Assembly: GCA_048939265.1 (NCBI GenBank)
Contig: JBHLPQ010000048.1
Span: 1-21,132 of the forward strand
Origin: Hodarchaeum sp048939265
GTDB lineage: Archaea; Asgardarchaeota; Heimdallarchaeia; Hodarchaeales; Hodarchaeaceae
DNA: 21,132 nt
Reading direction: 5' to 3'
The notes under the pieces: generated by a model
Seen by the model: the letters and a program-made list of their open reading frames with translations, nothing else
Told to the model about the DNA's origin: nothing
Database searches by the model: none
In this document: positions 1-4,870 of the stretch, piece by piece
Position numbering within the stretch: the first letter of the stretch is position 1
Layout: each line of letters begins with the position of its first letter
Program-made: the position numbers and the translations under genes

Positions 1-1
1 C

Positions 2-274
2 TTTTACTTTGATAAACAGGTAAGCTTTAGTAGAAAACACAGAAAGTTCGTTGCAAGCTTATTTCAAGAATTTGATCTTTCGGGTTCGTGTGAGATTTAC
101 AAAGCTGTCGATTGGTGTTTAAAAAATCAAACCAAAGAAATAGTTCTATCGCATGATTCGAATGTTTTAACAGAAGCATCATATTGTTTTGATTTTTTTT
201 CATGGTTTCTTAACGTGGATTCCAATCTCATTTACTCTCAAATTATTAATTTTTTGAAAATTACTTGTTTTTAA
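2..274 (+). CDS. C-terminal fragment of an unidentified protein (possibly DUF434/DUF5616-like)
   Basis: An open frame enters from the left edge and ends at TAA 272-274, giving about 90 C-terminal residues; the start lies outside the window. The fragment holds FDKQVSFSRKH near its beginning, then a GSCEIYKAVDWCL stretch and an IVLSHDSNVL stretch. This pattern (FD..VS.S..., ...VD..L..., ...SDS.VLD...) reminds me of the C-terminal part of archaeal DUF434/DUF5616 proteins, which are uncharacterised. That assignment is from memory of the pattern only. The gene is codirectional with the tRNA-Trp gene about 155 bases downstream. No function is proposed. Confidence 0.5.
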   Translation, partial: FYFDKQVSFSRKHRKFVASLFQEFDLSGSCEIYKAVDWCLKNQTKEIVLSHDSNVLTEASYCFDFFSWFLNVDSNLIYSQIINFLKITCF

Positions 275-365
275 TCTCAAGACCATTAAATGAAGCAGGG
301 CCTTGTCGTTAGTGTTCATTGGAACTGGTTCTTGAGGTTCCAAACCAACTGAATCATGAATCCGA

Positions 366-379
366 AAATTTATAAAAAG
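366..379 (+). promoter_or_regulatory. Candidate TATA box upstream of tRNA-Trp
   Basis: The stretch AAATTTATAAAAAG is the best archaeal TATA-like element before the tRNA-Trp gene. It lies about 55 bases upstream of the mature 5' end, so transcription would start roughly 30 bases before the tRNA and leave a short 5' leader for RNase P. The assignment rests on base composition and position only. Confidence 0.35.
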
Positions 380-445
380 GATCTTCCTCTTCCTTCTATT
401 AGAAATTAGAATTGTAATCAAGATTCATTGGGGACGTAGCGAAGC

Positions 446-477
446 TAGTGGTTCCGTTAGCTTCTAGCGGGACCGGA
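446..477 (+). other. Probable intron in the D-loop of tRNA-Trp (boundaries approximate)
   Basis: The D-loop spans 443-483, 41 bases instead of the usual 8-13. Inside it, GGTTCCG (450-456) pairs with CGGGACC (468-474) with one G-U wobble, and the stem extends into an AT-rich tip, giving a strong hairpin. A competing helix pairs GAAGCTA (441-447) with TAGCTTC (458-464). I could not place a clean 3-4-3 bulge-helix-bulge, so the splice junctions are unknown and the limits given are only where the excess lies. Confidence 0.55.
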
Positions 478-499
478 CAAGTATCGCGCCGGGCTCCAG

Positions 500-592
500 A
501 ACCCCCTGTGAACTCCACTGGGTTAACTGAAACTCATGATGAAGTTCTGGAAAAATGAGGAAACTCGGTGTCACCTCTGCTGGTTGCAGGGT
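500..592 (+). other. Anticodon-loop intron of tRNA-Trp (37/38)
   Basis: Removing about 93 bases after G37 (499) joins CTCCAG to G593 and restores a seven-base anticodon loop closed by CCGGG/TCCGA. The intron ends can pair through CCCTG (504-508) and CAGGG (587-591). It contains C/D-box elements between 508 and 558, described separately. The junctions could shift by a base or two, because I did not find an unambiguous bulge-helix-bulge. Confidence 0.75.
508..558 (+). ncRNA. Intron-encoded box C/D guide RNA for C34 of tRNA-Trp
   Basis: Four spaced elements are visible: a degenerate C-like GTGAACT (508-514), CTGA (527-530, exact D/D' box), ATGATGA (536-542, exact C/C' box) and ATGA (555-558, D-like with one change). 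The two spacers, 515-526 and 543-554, are both 12 nt, the usual archaeal C/D spacing. In the second spacer, bases 544-551 are an 8-bp perfect complement of 495-502, which covers the anticodon and the 5' splice region. G550, the fifth base upstream of the ATGA box, pairs with C496, which is C34. Known biology: introns of euryarchaeal tRNA-Trp guide 2'-O-methylation of C34 (and U39) by this rule. I found no convincing tRNA target for the first spacer. Confidence 0.72.
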
Positions 593-628
593 GTCCGAAC
601 ATCGCCGGTTCAAATCCGGCCGTCCCCA

Positions 629-1040
629 AGTTTATCTTTCTACTGTAACTATCCTCTTCTAGTATGAGTGAGTATTGAATTAATTGTTTGTAGAATCGAA
701 TTTTTGAGAAATCGTCATATTAGATGAATGTAGATTATATCGATTGAAGTATTTGGAACTGTAAATATTCTCCATGATTACGAATAATCAGTGTTCTTGG
801 TTGTTGGTGACACCCGATTATTTAAATAAAGGGATTATATCAATTCTCTATACAAGACAACTAGAATTCCTTCCATTACACAGATAAACCAATTATGAAA
901 AATGCTAAAAATAGAAGTAAGATAGTTCTAACTGATACATTGAACCGCGAATGAATTATCAACCATCAATTATGCTGTTAGGACTCATCATGAACCTTAA
1001 AAAGGCATAATACTTTGTTATTATGAGGAAGTGAATACAA
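629..1040. other. Intergenic region between tRNA-Trp and P1
   Basis: About 410 AT-rich bases hold no convincing gene on either strand. The last 50 bases carry the P1 promoter and ribosome-binding site. The ATTTAAATAAAG stretch near 820-831 is TATA-like but lies far from any gene start. I see no tRNA-like cloverleaf, CRISPR-like repeat or long inverted repeat here. Confidence 0.5.
995..1005 (+). promoter_or_regulatory. Candidate TATA box for the P1 gene
   Basis: CCTTAAAAAGG lies about 40 bases before the P1 start. Initiation about 25 bases downstream would give a leader of roughly 15-20 bases containing the GAGGAAGTG ribosome-binding site at 1024-1032. The call rests on position and composition only. 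Confidence 0.4.
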
Positions 1041-1355
1041 TTGGAATATCTACATGCTGCTTTAGTTCTACACTCATCAGGTAAAAAAATTACGGAAAAG
1101 GGAATTGACGCGATTATCAAAGCTGCTGGTGGAAAACCAGATGAATCCAAAGTCAAAGGGCTTGTAGCCACATTAACATCAATAAATATTGATGAAGCCA
1201 TTAAAGGGGCTTCTTTAATGACAGCTGCAGTTCCAGGCGTTGCAGGTGCAACTGAATCTACCAAAGATGTAAAAGCAGGAAAAGTTGATGAAGTAGAAGA
1301 AGAGGAAGAAGAAGAAGAGGGCGATGACCTAGGTTTATCCTCTTTATTTGGATAA
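1041..1355 (+). CDS. rpl12: Large ribosomal subunit stalk protein P1 (archaeal L12)
   Basis: This 104-residue acidic protein of the 50S stalk recruits and stimulates the translational GTPases EF-1A and EF-2 on the ribosome. The N-terminal helical dimerisation domain begins MEYLHAALVLHSSGK, the archaeal P1 signature, followed by the EKGIDAIIKAAGGKPDESKV segment. A hinge rich in Ala, Gly and Val leads to a run of about nine Glu and the terminal motif GDDLGLSSLFG, the tail that contacts the factors. Length matches the family (100-110). The start is a TTG preceded at 8 bases by GAGGAAGTG; no ATG fits the family N-terminus. The gene stands alone between two tRNA genes rather than in the usual L1-L10-L12 operon, and a T-rich tract at 1403-1412 may end its transcript. 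Confidence 0.95.
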   Translation: MEYLHAALVLHSSGKKITEKGIDAIIKAAGGKPDESKVKGLVATLTSINIDEAIKGASLMTAAVPGVAGATESTKDVKAGKVDEVEEEEEEEEGDDLGLSSLFG

Positions 1356-1402
1356 GCATGTCTTCTCTATTGATTTAAATGCAGAAAATCCTCCAATCTT
1401 CA

Positions 1403-1412
1403 TTTTTCTTTT
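1403..1412 (+). terminator. Possible oligo-T terminator after P1
   Basis: The tract TTTTTCTTTT lies about 47 bases after the P1 stop codon. Archaeal RNA polymerase can terminate at such oligo-T runs without a hairpin. No stem-loop is seen, so support is weak. Confidence 0.3.
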
Positions 1413-1569
1413 AAAAATGCGCTTAACCTTCATCAATCTAGCTCTTGGTCTTTTGATATCTAAATTTTTGGTAGCGGGTTTAGCAATTGCTTACTTCAAT
1501 CGAATTGTTTAAAAAATATTATTCTAGTGGCTAGATAGTTGAAAGAGATAGTTTGATATGCCCTTCCCC

Positions 1570-1580
1570 CTAAAAAATTC
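1570..1580 (+). promoter_or_regulatory. Candidate TATA box for tRNA-Ala
   Basis: CTAAAAAATTC is centred about 25 bases before the first base of the tRNA-Ala acceptor stem, the canonical archaeal spacing. It is preceded by a C-rich run. The call rests on spacing and composition. Confidence 0.45.
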
Positions 1581-1599
1581 ACTTATGCTCCTGAGAATT

Positions 1600-1704
1600 G
1601 GGCCAGTGGTGAAGGTGGTATCACGCCGTCTTCGCAAGGCGGAGATCCCATGGGATTCACCCTTGGATGACTACATAACCCGAGTTCAAATCTCGGCTGG
1701 TCCA
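1600..1704 (+). tRNA. tRNA-Ala(CGC) with a variable-loop intron
   Basis: The acceptor stem GGGCCAG (1600-1606) pairs with CTGGTCC (1697-1703) and includes a G3-U70 pair, the universal alanine identity element; A73 is at 1704. The D-stem GTGA (1609-1612) pairs with TCAC (1621-1624). The anticodon stem CCGTC/GGCGG encloses a complete seven-base loop TTCGCAA (1631-1637) with anticodon CGC at 1633-1635, so there is no intron at the usual 37/38 site. The T-arm is CCGAG-TTCAAAT-CTCGG (1680-1696). Between anticodon stem and T-stem are 37 bases (1643-1679) instead of 5. Ala tRNAs do not have long variable arms, so about 32 bases are taken as an intron. The HTH-regulator gene starts 36 bases downstream. 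Confidence 0.9.
1647..1678 (+). other. Probable intron in the variable loop of tRNA-Ala (boundaries approximate)
   Basis: Excess sequence of about 32 bases lies between the anticodon stem and T-stem. CCATGGG (1648-1654) can pair with CCCTTGG (1660-1666) apart from one T-T mismatch, and a perfect 12-base palindrome ATCCCATGGGAT sits at 1645-1656. I could not fit a strict 3-4-3 bulge-helix-bulge, so the exact junctions are undetermined. Confidence 0.6.
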
Positions 1705-1739
1705 CTAATATTATAGAAGCGATTAATTCAGGTTAACTC

Positions 1740-2843
1740 TTGGAATATCCAATGTCAATTCAAAAAGCAATAACAAAAAAAAAGTTGGTTACTCAGACAA
1801 AGAATGAATTTAAAAAAGCAGGATATGCTTTATGGACCGAGAATTTCCATTCAAGTGCTTTTGATTTCATCGCACAAAAAAATAATCTAATGAGTAAAAT
1901 ACCCAATCCACAAAAAATCATTACTAAAGTTGTAGTGGATTTGGATTTCTTTAAGAGACAAACGTCAATTGACCTGCAATTGATCTCAAAACTTATCTCT
2001 GGAGTTCCTCTAATAATATCACACACTGCTACTCAAAAACACATCAAAAAAGGAACGTTATATCGGAGACATAACATATCCGCAATCTCCTTGAAAACAT
2101 TACAAATGTTTCTTCAATATGAGAAGGGATTAGAATCAGCAAGAATATCAAAATTTACTCATCGGGGTGGAATTTATGTTAATCTTTCTAAGGAGAAGTT
2201 TAAAGAACGTAGAAGCCAATTACAGCTAGATATGACCATTCTTGCGAAAAAAGTTGGAATTTCACGGCAATCGTTATATAAATATGAAAAAGGGGAGAGT
2301 TTTCCAAAAACAAAATATTTTAAAATTTTATGTGAAATCTTAGGCAACAATCTCGATGTTCCTATTGATATTCTTGAAAATCAGTTCAAAGATATTTGTC
2401 AGCGAACACTAGAAGATTATATGCAACCACGCTCCCAATTACAAAAAGAAATAACTAATTATTTAGCAGATAAAGAATTTGATGTCCTTTGGTTCAAATC
2501 TGAACCTTTTGATGGACTTTCAAAACCTGTTACTACCCAGTCTCCTTCTAAAGATCATATAGACACAAGCTATCCAGTGATCACTGGAGTAACATCCTCT
2601 AATGATGAAGATGATTCTGATAGATTGTTCTTAATTAACAGTCTTTCCAAGTTTCTCCGGAAGAAGGCAATTTGGTTTTTAGATGATGATTATAACCCTG
2701 ACATTCTTGATTCCGTTCAAGATACAATGCAATTAACTATGATTAATATCTCTGATCTTGAGGGAATGGGTCATATTGATTTTAAAAACATATTAAATGA
2801 GAAAAAGAAGAAAAAAATTCAAGGAAATCAGAAAACTAATTGA
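1740..2843 (+). CDS. Archaeal HTH (XRE/Cro-like) transcriptional regulator with nuclease-like N-terminal domain
   Basis: This 367-residue protein resembles the conserved archaeal family of putative HTH-type regulators (HAMAP MF_00584 type, usually about 310-330 residues). Residues 10-130 look like the family's N-terminal domain, including FDFIAQKNN at 41-49 and KVVVDLDFFK at 63-72, which recall a restriction-endonuclease-like fold; I do not see a complete PD-(D/E)XK set. Residues 143-149 (GGIYVNL) introduce the Cro/CI helix-turn-helix at about 152-205, with LAKKVGISRQSLYKYEKGE as recognition region. The C-terminal 150 residues are less conserved and end in a lysine-rich tail. The start is TTG, placed about 7 bases after AGGT at 1730-1733; an ATG four codons on is too far from that site. 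Target genes are unknown. Confidence 0.82.
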   Translation: MEYPMSIQKAITKKKLVTQTKNEFKKAGYALWTENFHSSAFDFIAQKNNLMSKIPNPQKIITKVVVDLDFFKRQTSIDLQLISKLISGVPLIISHTATQKHIKKGTLYRRHNISAISLKTLQMFLQYEKGLESARISKFTHRGGIYVNLSKEKFKERRSQLQLDMTILAKKVGISRQSLYKYEKGESFPKTKYFKILCEILGNNLDVPIDILENQFKDICQRTLEDYMQPRSQLQKEITNYLADKEFDVLWFKSEPFDGLSKPVTTQSPSKDHIDTSYPVITGVTSSNDEDDSDRLFLINSLSKFLRKKAIWFLDDDYNPDILDSVQDTMQLTMINISDLEGMGHIDFKNILNEKKKKKIQGNQKTN

Positions 2844-3054
2844 ATATCTCATTGTTCTTTGATTTCGAAAAGAAATTAAGATAGACTCTTTGCTCCTCAT
2901 CCCGAATATTTATTCATAGTATTATCCTCTAAAGTCACATTACTAGCAACTCAGTCCCAAACAGCTTTCAAACTTAGTATGGTACTATCATAACTTAGAG
3001 ATAGAGAAGTATTTTATTAAGCATATAGTTGAACACAACTTAAAGGTAATACAC

Positions 3055-3510
3055 ATGTCAAAAAAACAACCTGAACAAGAAAAGGGGACTACTCCTCGAC
3101 TTCCTTGGATTCCTGGTCTTAAAAAGCCTATTATCGATTTTAGGGTTCCTGATATAGAACTTCCCTATGAGGCTCCTCATAAATATGCTCTCGCTATATT
3201 ACTCCTTGCCACAGTTTTCATTCTAGCTGGAGGGCTTTATAATCTTACAGAACAACCATTACCAATGGGACAAACTGCCACCCAACTTGTCCCAGTATTC
3301 AAATCATCAAGTGAACAATTTTTAGTAGAATCTCTTATTGCCGGTTTATTTTTTGGAATAGGTTCAGGAGGCCTTTATCTAATTCATTACTCCACTCGAT
3401 TTGCATATGATGTTCGAACTTCCATTACATTATTAATCGTGGGAATTATTATTACTCTTATAGCAGTAGTAGGCACTATTGTGATGTATGACTATAAAAC
3501 AACTCCGTAA
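3055..3510 (+). CDS. OSTC/Ost3-Ost6-like oligosaccharyltransferase subunit
   Basis: This 151-residue membrane protein aligns by eye along most of its length with eukaryotic OSTC (DC2), which shares its fold with the Ost3/Ost6 membrane domain. A proline-rich cytosolic N-terminus (residues 1-42, with PWIPGLKKP) precedes three hydrophobic helices at about 43-64, 89-111 and 122-145. Shared cues are YALxxxL at the start of helix 1, the GG(L/I)Y exit with a TEQPLPMG turn matching the VEPPSVG turn, the E-(S/G)-L-A-(S/G)-x-x-F entry to helix 2 and its GG-L end. In eukaryotes OSTC bridges the catalytic STT3A complex to the translocon; a similar accessory role is inferred here. The ATG start follows AAAGGTAA at about 7 bases. 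No STT3 gene is in the window. Asgard OST3/6 homologues are already reported in the literature. Confidence 0.75.
   Translation: MSKKQPEQEKGTTPRLPWIPGLKKPIIDFRVPDIELPYEAPHKYALAILLLATVFILAGGLYNLTEQPLPMGQTATQLVPVFKSSSEQFLVESLIAGLFFGIGSGGLYLIHYSTRFAYDVRTSITLLIVGIIITLIAVVGTIVMYDYKTTP
3492..3499 (+). promoter_or_regulatory. Candidate TATA box for tRNA-Ser inside the OSTC-like gene
   Basis: CTATAAAA overlaps the last codons of the OSTC-like gene and is centred about 33 bases before the tRNA-Ser acceptor stem. Co-transcription with the upstream gene is the alternative, since only 18 bases separate the stop codon from the tRNA. Confidence 0.4.
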
Positions 3511-3548
3511 AAAGCAACTACCCATTTTGCCGGGGTAGCCAAGTGGAC

Positions 3549-3574
3549 GGGTTAATGGTTCACCATCACCCTTT
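3549..3574 (+). other. Probable intron in the D-loop of tRNA-Ser (boundaries approximate)
   Basis: The D-loop spans 3541-3579, 39 bases instead of 11-13. GGGT (3549-3552) pairs with ACCC (3568-3571) and ATGG (3555-3558) with CCAT (3563-3566), stacked across a small 2x1 internal loop. The excess is about 26 bases; the exact junctions are not clear. Confidence 0.6.
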
Positions 3575-3594
3575 AAAACGGCGCTGGCCTTGAG

Positions 3595-3623
3595 ACATTG
3601 AAGAATTTTACCCTATGATTGAA
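3595..3623 (+). other. Anticodon-loop intron of tRNA-Ser
   Basis: Twenty-nine bases separate CTTGAG (through position 37) from A38 and the 3' anticodon strand GCCAG. Removing them restores the seven-base loop CTTGAGA. Repeated A and G bases at both ends mean the junction could slide by one to three bases without changing the product much. This is the canonical archaeal 37/38 position. Confidence 0.75.
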
Positions 3624-3655
3624 AGCCAGTGTACTTTTGTACTCGAGGGTTCAAA

Positions 3656-3684
3656 TTTCAGGATGTTGGTATCCTGAATGAAAC
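3656..3684 (+). other. T-loop intron of tRNA-Ser with perfect bulge-helix-bulge
   Basis: The T-stem GAGGG/CCCTC forms the outer helix. A central 4-bp helix pairs TTCA (3650-3653) with TGAA (3679-3682). Three-base bulges AAT (3654-3656) and ACT (3683-3685) flank it. The inner helix TTCAGGAT/ATCCTGAA (3657-3664 with 3671-3678) is 8 bp closed by a six-base loop. This is the textbook 3-4-3 bulge-helix-bulge recognised by archaeal splicing endonuclease. Cutting after the second base of each bulge removes 29 bases and yields the exact T-loop TTCAAAT, so the intron lies between positions 59 and 60. Confidence 0.9.
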
Positions 3685-3832
3685 TCCCTCCCCCGGCGTT
3701 TAAAGAACAAGTTCATCATCGTTTTCAACAAGCACCTTCAGTTTCTTTAATTTCTTTGAATTGAAAACTCTTAATAAAACTCAGAAGATTTCAACCATTT
3801 AGGTTTAAGAAAGGAAGTAAAAACCAAAAATC

Positions 3833-3841
3833 CTTATAACT
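3833..3841 (+). promoter_or_regulatory. Possible TATA box for the uS10-uS7 genes
   Basis: CCTTATAAC lies about 70 bases before the uS10 start, in the 210-base gap after tRNA-Ser. It is the best TATA-like match in that gap, on composition alone. Confidence 0.3.
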
Positions 3842-3909
3842 CCAAATTGTACTTCCCATTTGAGCAATCTAACAGAAAGAATTTCACATACAATAAGGTG
3901 AATCGAATC

Positions 3910-4221
3910 TTGGTGTCCGTAGCGCGAATTCGATTAATGAGTACCGATGTCAACCAACTGGATGGAATCTGCAATGAAATGAAAAGAATTGCAGAAAAAT
4001 CTGGGGTAAAGATGAGAGGTCCCATCCCATTACCAACAAAAAAGTTAAAATTACCTGTAAGAAAGTCACCAAGCGGACAGGGCACCGCAACTTGGGAGGA
4101 TTACGAGTTGAGAATCCATAAACGGTTAATAGATATCGATGCAGATGACAGAACGATGAGACAGATTATTAGATTAAACGTTTCCCGTTCTATTTTTGTT
4201 GAAATTGAATTAAGAACATAA
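3910..4221 (+). CDS. rps10: Small ribosomal subunit protein uS10
   Basis: This is the 30S head protein uS10, about 103 residues, matching the archaeal family length of about 102. The family signature is unmistakable: ARIRLMSTD near the N-terminus, GPIPLPTKKLKLPVRKSP in the centre and YELRIHKRLIDIDADDRTMR near the C-terminus. The start is taken as TTG at 3910, nine bases after AAGGTG; GTG at 3913 is an equal alternative. The in-frame ATG at 3847 would add 21 residues that no S10 has. uS7 follows after a 19-base gap, so the two are probably co-transcribed. In many archaea uS10 sits directly after the EF-1A gene in the S12-S7-EF1A-S10 order; here EF-1A is on the opposite strand downstream. Confidence 0.95.
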   Translation: MVSVARIRLMSTDVNQLDGICNEMKRIAEKSGVKMRGPIPLPTKKLKLPVRKSPSGQGTATWEDYELRIHKRLIDIDADDRTMRQIIRLNVSRSIFVEIELRT

Positions 4222-4240
4222 GGATAAACGGAAGATTGAA

Positions 4241-4816
4241 ATGGCTATTTCTGAAGAAATGAAGATATTTGGCTTATGGGATTGTAAAGATATCGAAATT
4301 AAAGATGTTGGACTTGTTCGTTACATTAATTTAACTGAGAGACTTGTTCCTCATAGTGCTGGCCGTCATGAGCATAAACGATTCCATAAATCCTATGTAC
4401 ATATAATTGAACGTTTAGCAAACAAATTAATGAGTCCTGGAAAGAACACAGGGAAAAAGATTATGGCGCTCAATGTTGTGAAGTCTGCGTTACAATTAAT
4501 TGAGTTAAAAACAAGTAGTAATCCCATTCAAGTTCTTGTTGATGCAATTGTAAATTGTGCACCTCGAGAAGAAACAACGCGAATCTCGTATGGTGGAATA
4601 GTTTATCATACAGCTGTAGACAGTGCCCCTCAACGTAGAATTGATGTTGCATTACGTTTATTAGCTCAATCAGTAAGAAAATCATCCTTTAATAATGTTA
4701 GAAGTTTTGATGAAATCCTGGCAGAACAACTTATTTTAGCATCTACTAATAATCCGAACTCGAATGCAATTAAAAGAAAACAAGATATCGAACGTGTGGC
4801 ATTAAGTGCCCGATAA
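4241..4816 (+). CDS. rps7: Small ribosomal subunit protein uS7
   Basis: This is the 30S head protein uS7 (191 residues), which binds the 3' major domain of 16S rRNA and lines the E-site. Recognisable segments are YINLTERLVPHSAGRHEHKRF near residue 28, IVERL-type helix VHIIERLANKLM, VDAIVNCAPREETTRISYGG and VDSAPQRRIDVALRLLAQ, ending in IKRKQDIERVALSAR. Length fits archaeal S7 (about 190-215). The ATG start follows GGAAGATTG. It ends 54 bases before the convergent EF-1A-like gene. Its usual partner S12 is not in the window. Confidence 0.96.
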   Translation: MAISEEMKIFGLWDCKDIEIKDVGLVRYINLTERLVPHSAGRHEHKRFHKSYVHIIERLANKLMSPGKNTGKKIMALNVVKSALQLIELKTSSNPIQVLVDAIVNCAPREETTRISYGGIVYHTAVDSAPQRRIDVALRLLAQSVRKSSFNNVRSFDEILAEQLILASTNNPNSNAIKRKQDIERVALSAR

Positions 4817-4870
4817 AGACTCAGACCTTTGGTGTAATCCAGATAAGTTTAATTCAAGGTTCGTTATCTT

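Larger units (their letters stand above)
430..628 (+). tRNA. tRNA-Trp(CCA) with two insertions
   Basis: The acceptor stem GGGGACG (430-436) pairs with CGTCCCC (621-627), with A73 at 628. The D-stem GCGA (439-442) pairs with TCGC (484-487). The T-arm is GCCGG-TTCAAAT-CCGGC (604-620). The anticodon loop starts CT-CCA-G at 494-499, so the anticodon is CCA at 496-498. The anticodon stem CCGGG (489-493) pairs with TCCGA (594-598) through a G31-U39 wobble and a C27/A43 mismatch. The gene spans 199 bases where about 75 are expected. The excess is a D-loop insertion of about 30 bases and an anticodon-loop intron of about 93 bases at the archaeal 37/38 site. CCA is not encoded. An intron in tRNA-Trp at this site, carrying a C/D guide, is well known from euryarchaea; the D-loop insertion is the unusual part. 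Confidence 0.87.
3529..3698 (+). tRNA. tRNA-Ser(UGA) with three introns
   Basis: The acceptor stem GCCGGGG (3529-3535) pairs with CCCCGGC (3691-3697). The discriminator is G (3698), as in serine and not leucine tRNAs. The D-stem GCC (3538-3540) pairs with GGC (3580-3582). The anticodon stem CTGGC (3584-3588) pairs with GCCAG (3625-3629), and the loop starts CT-TGA-G with anticodon TGA at 3591-3593. A type II variable arm, GTAC-TTTT-GTAC, occupies about 3631-3642. The T-stem GAGGG (3645-3649) pairs with CCCTC (3686-3690). The gene is 170 bases where about 85 are expected. The excess falls in three places: D-loop (about 26), anticodon loop (29) and T-loop (29). CCA is not encoded. Confidence 0.92.

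Noticed and set aside
959..1264. Minus-strand open frame across the P1 gene
   Set aside because: It is a shadow of the P1 coding frame; P1 is identified beyond doubt.
3584..3593. Reading the 3529-3698 tRNA as tRNA-Leu because of the type II arm
   Set aside because: The loop gives anticodon TGA (Ser) and the discriminator is G, whereas archaeal Leu tRNAs have A73.
3847..3909. Upstream in-frame extension of uS10 starting at ATG 3847
   Set aside because: The extra 21 residues match no S10 protein, and AAGGTG at 3895-3900 is well placed for TTG 3910 or GTG 3913.
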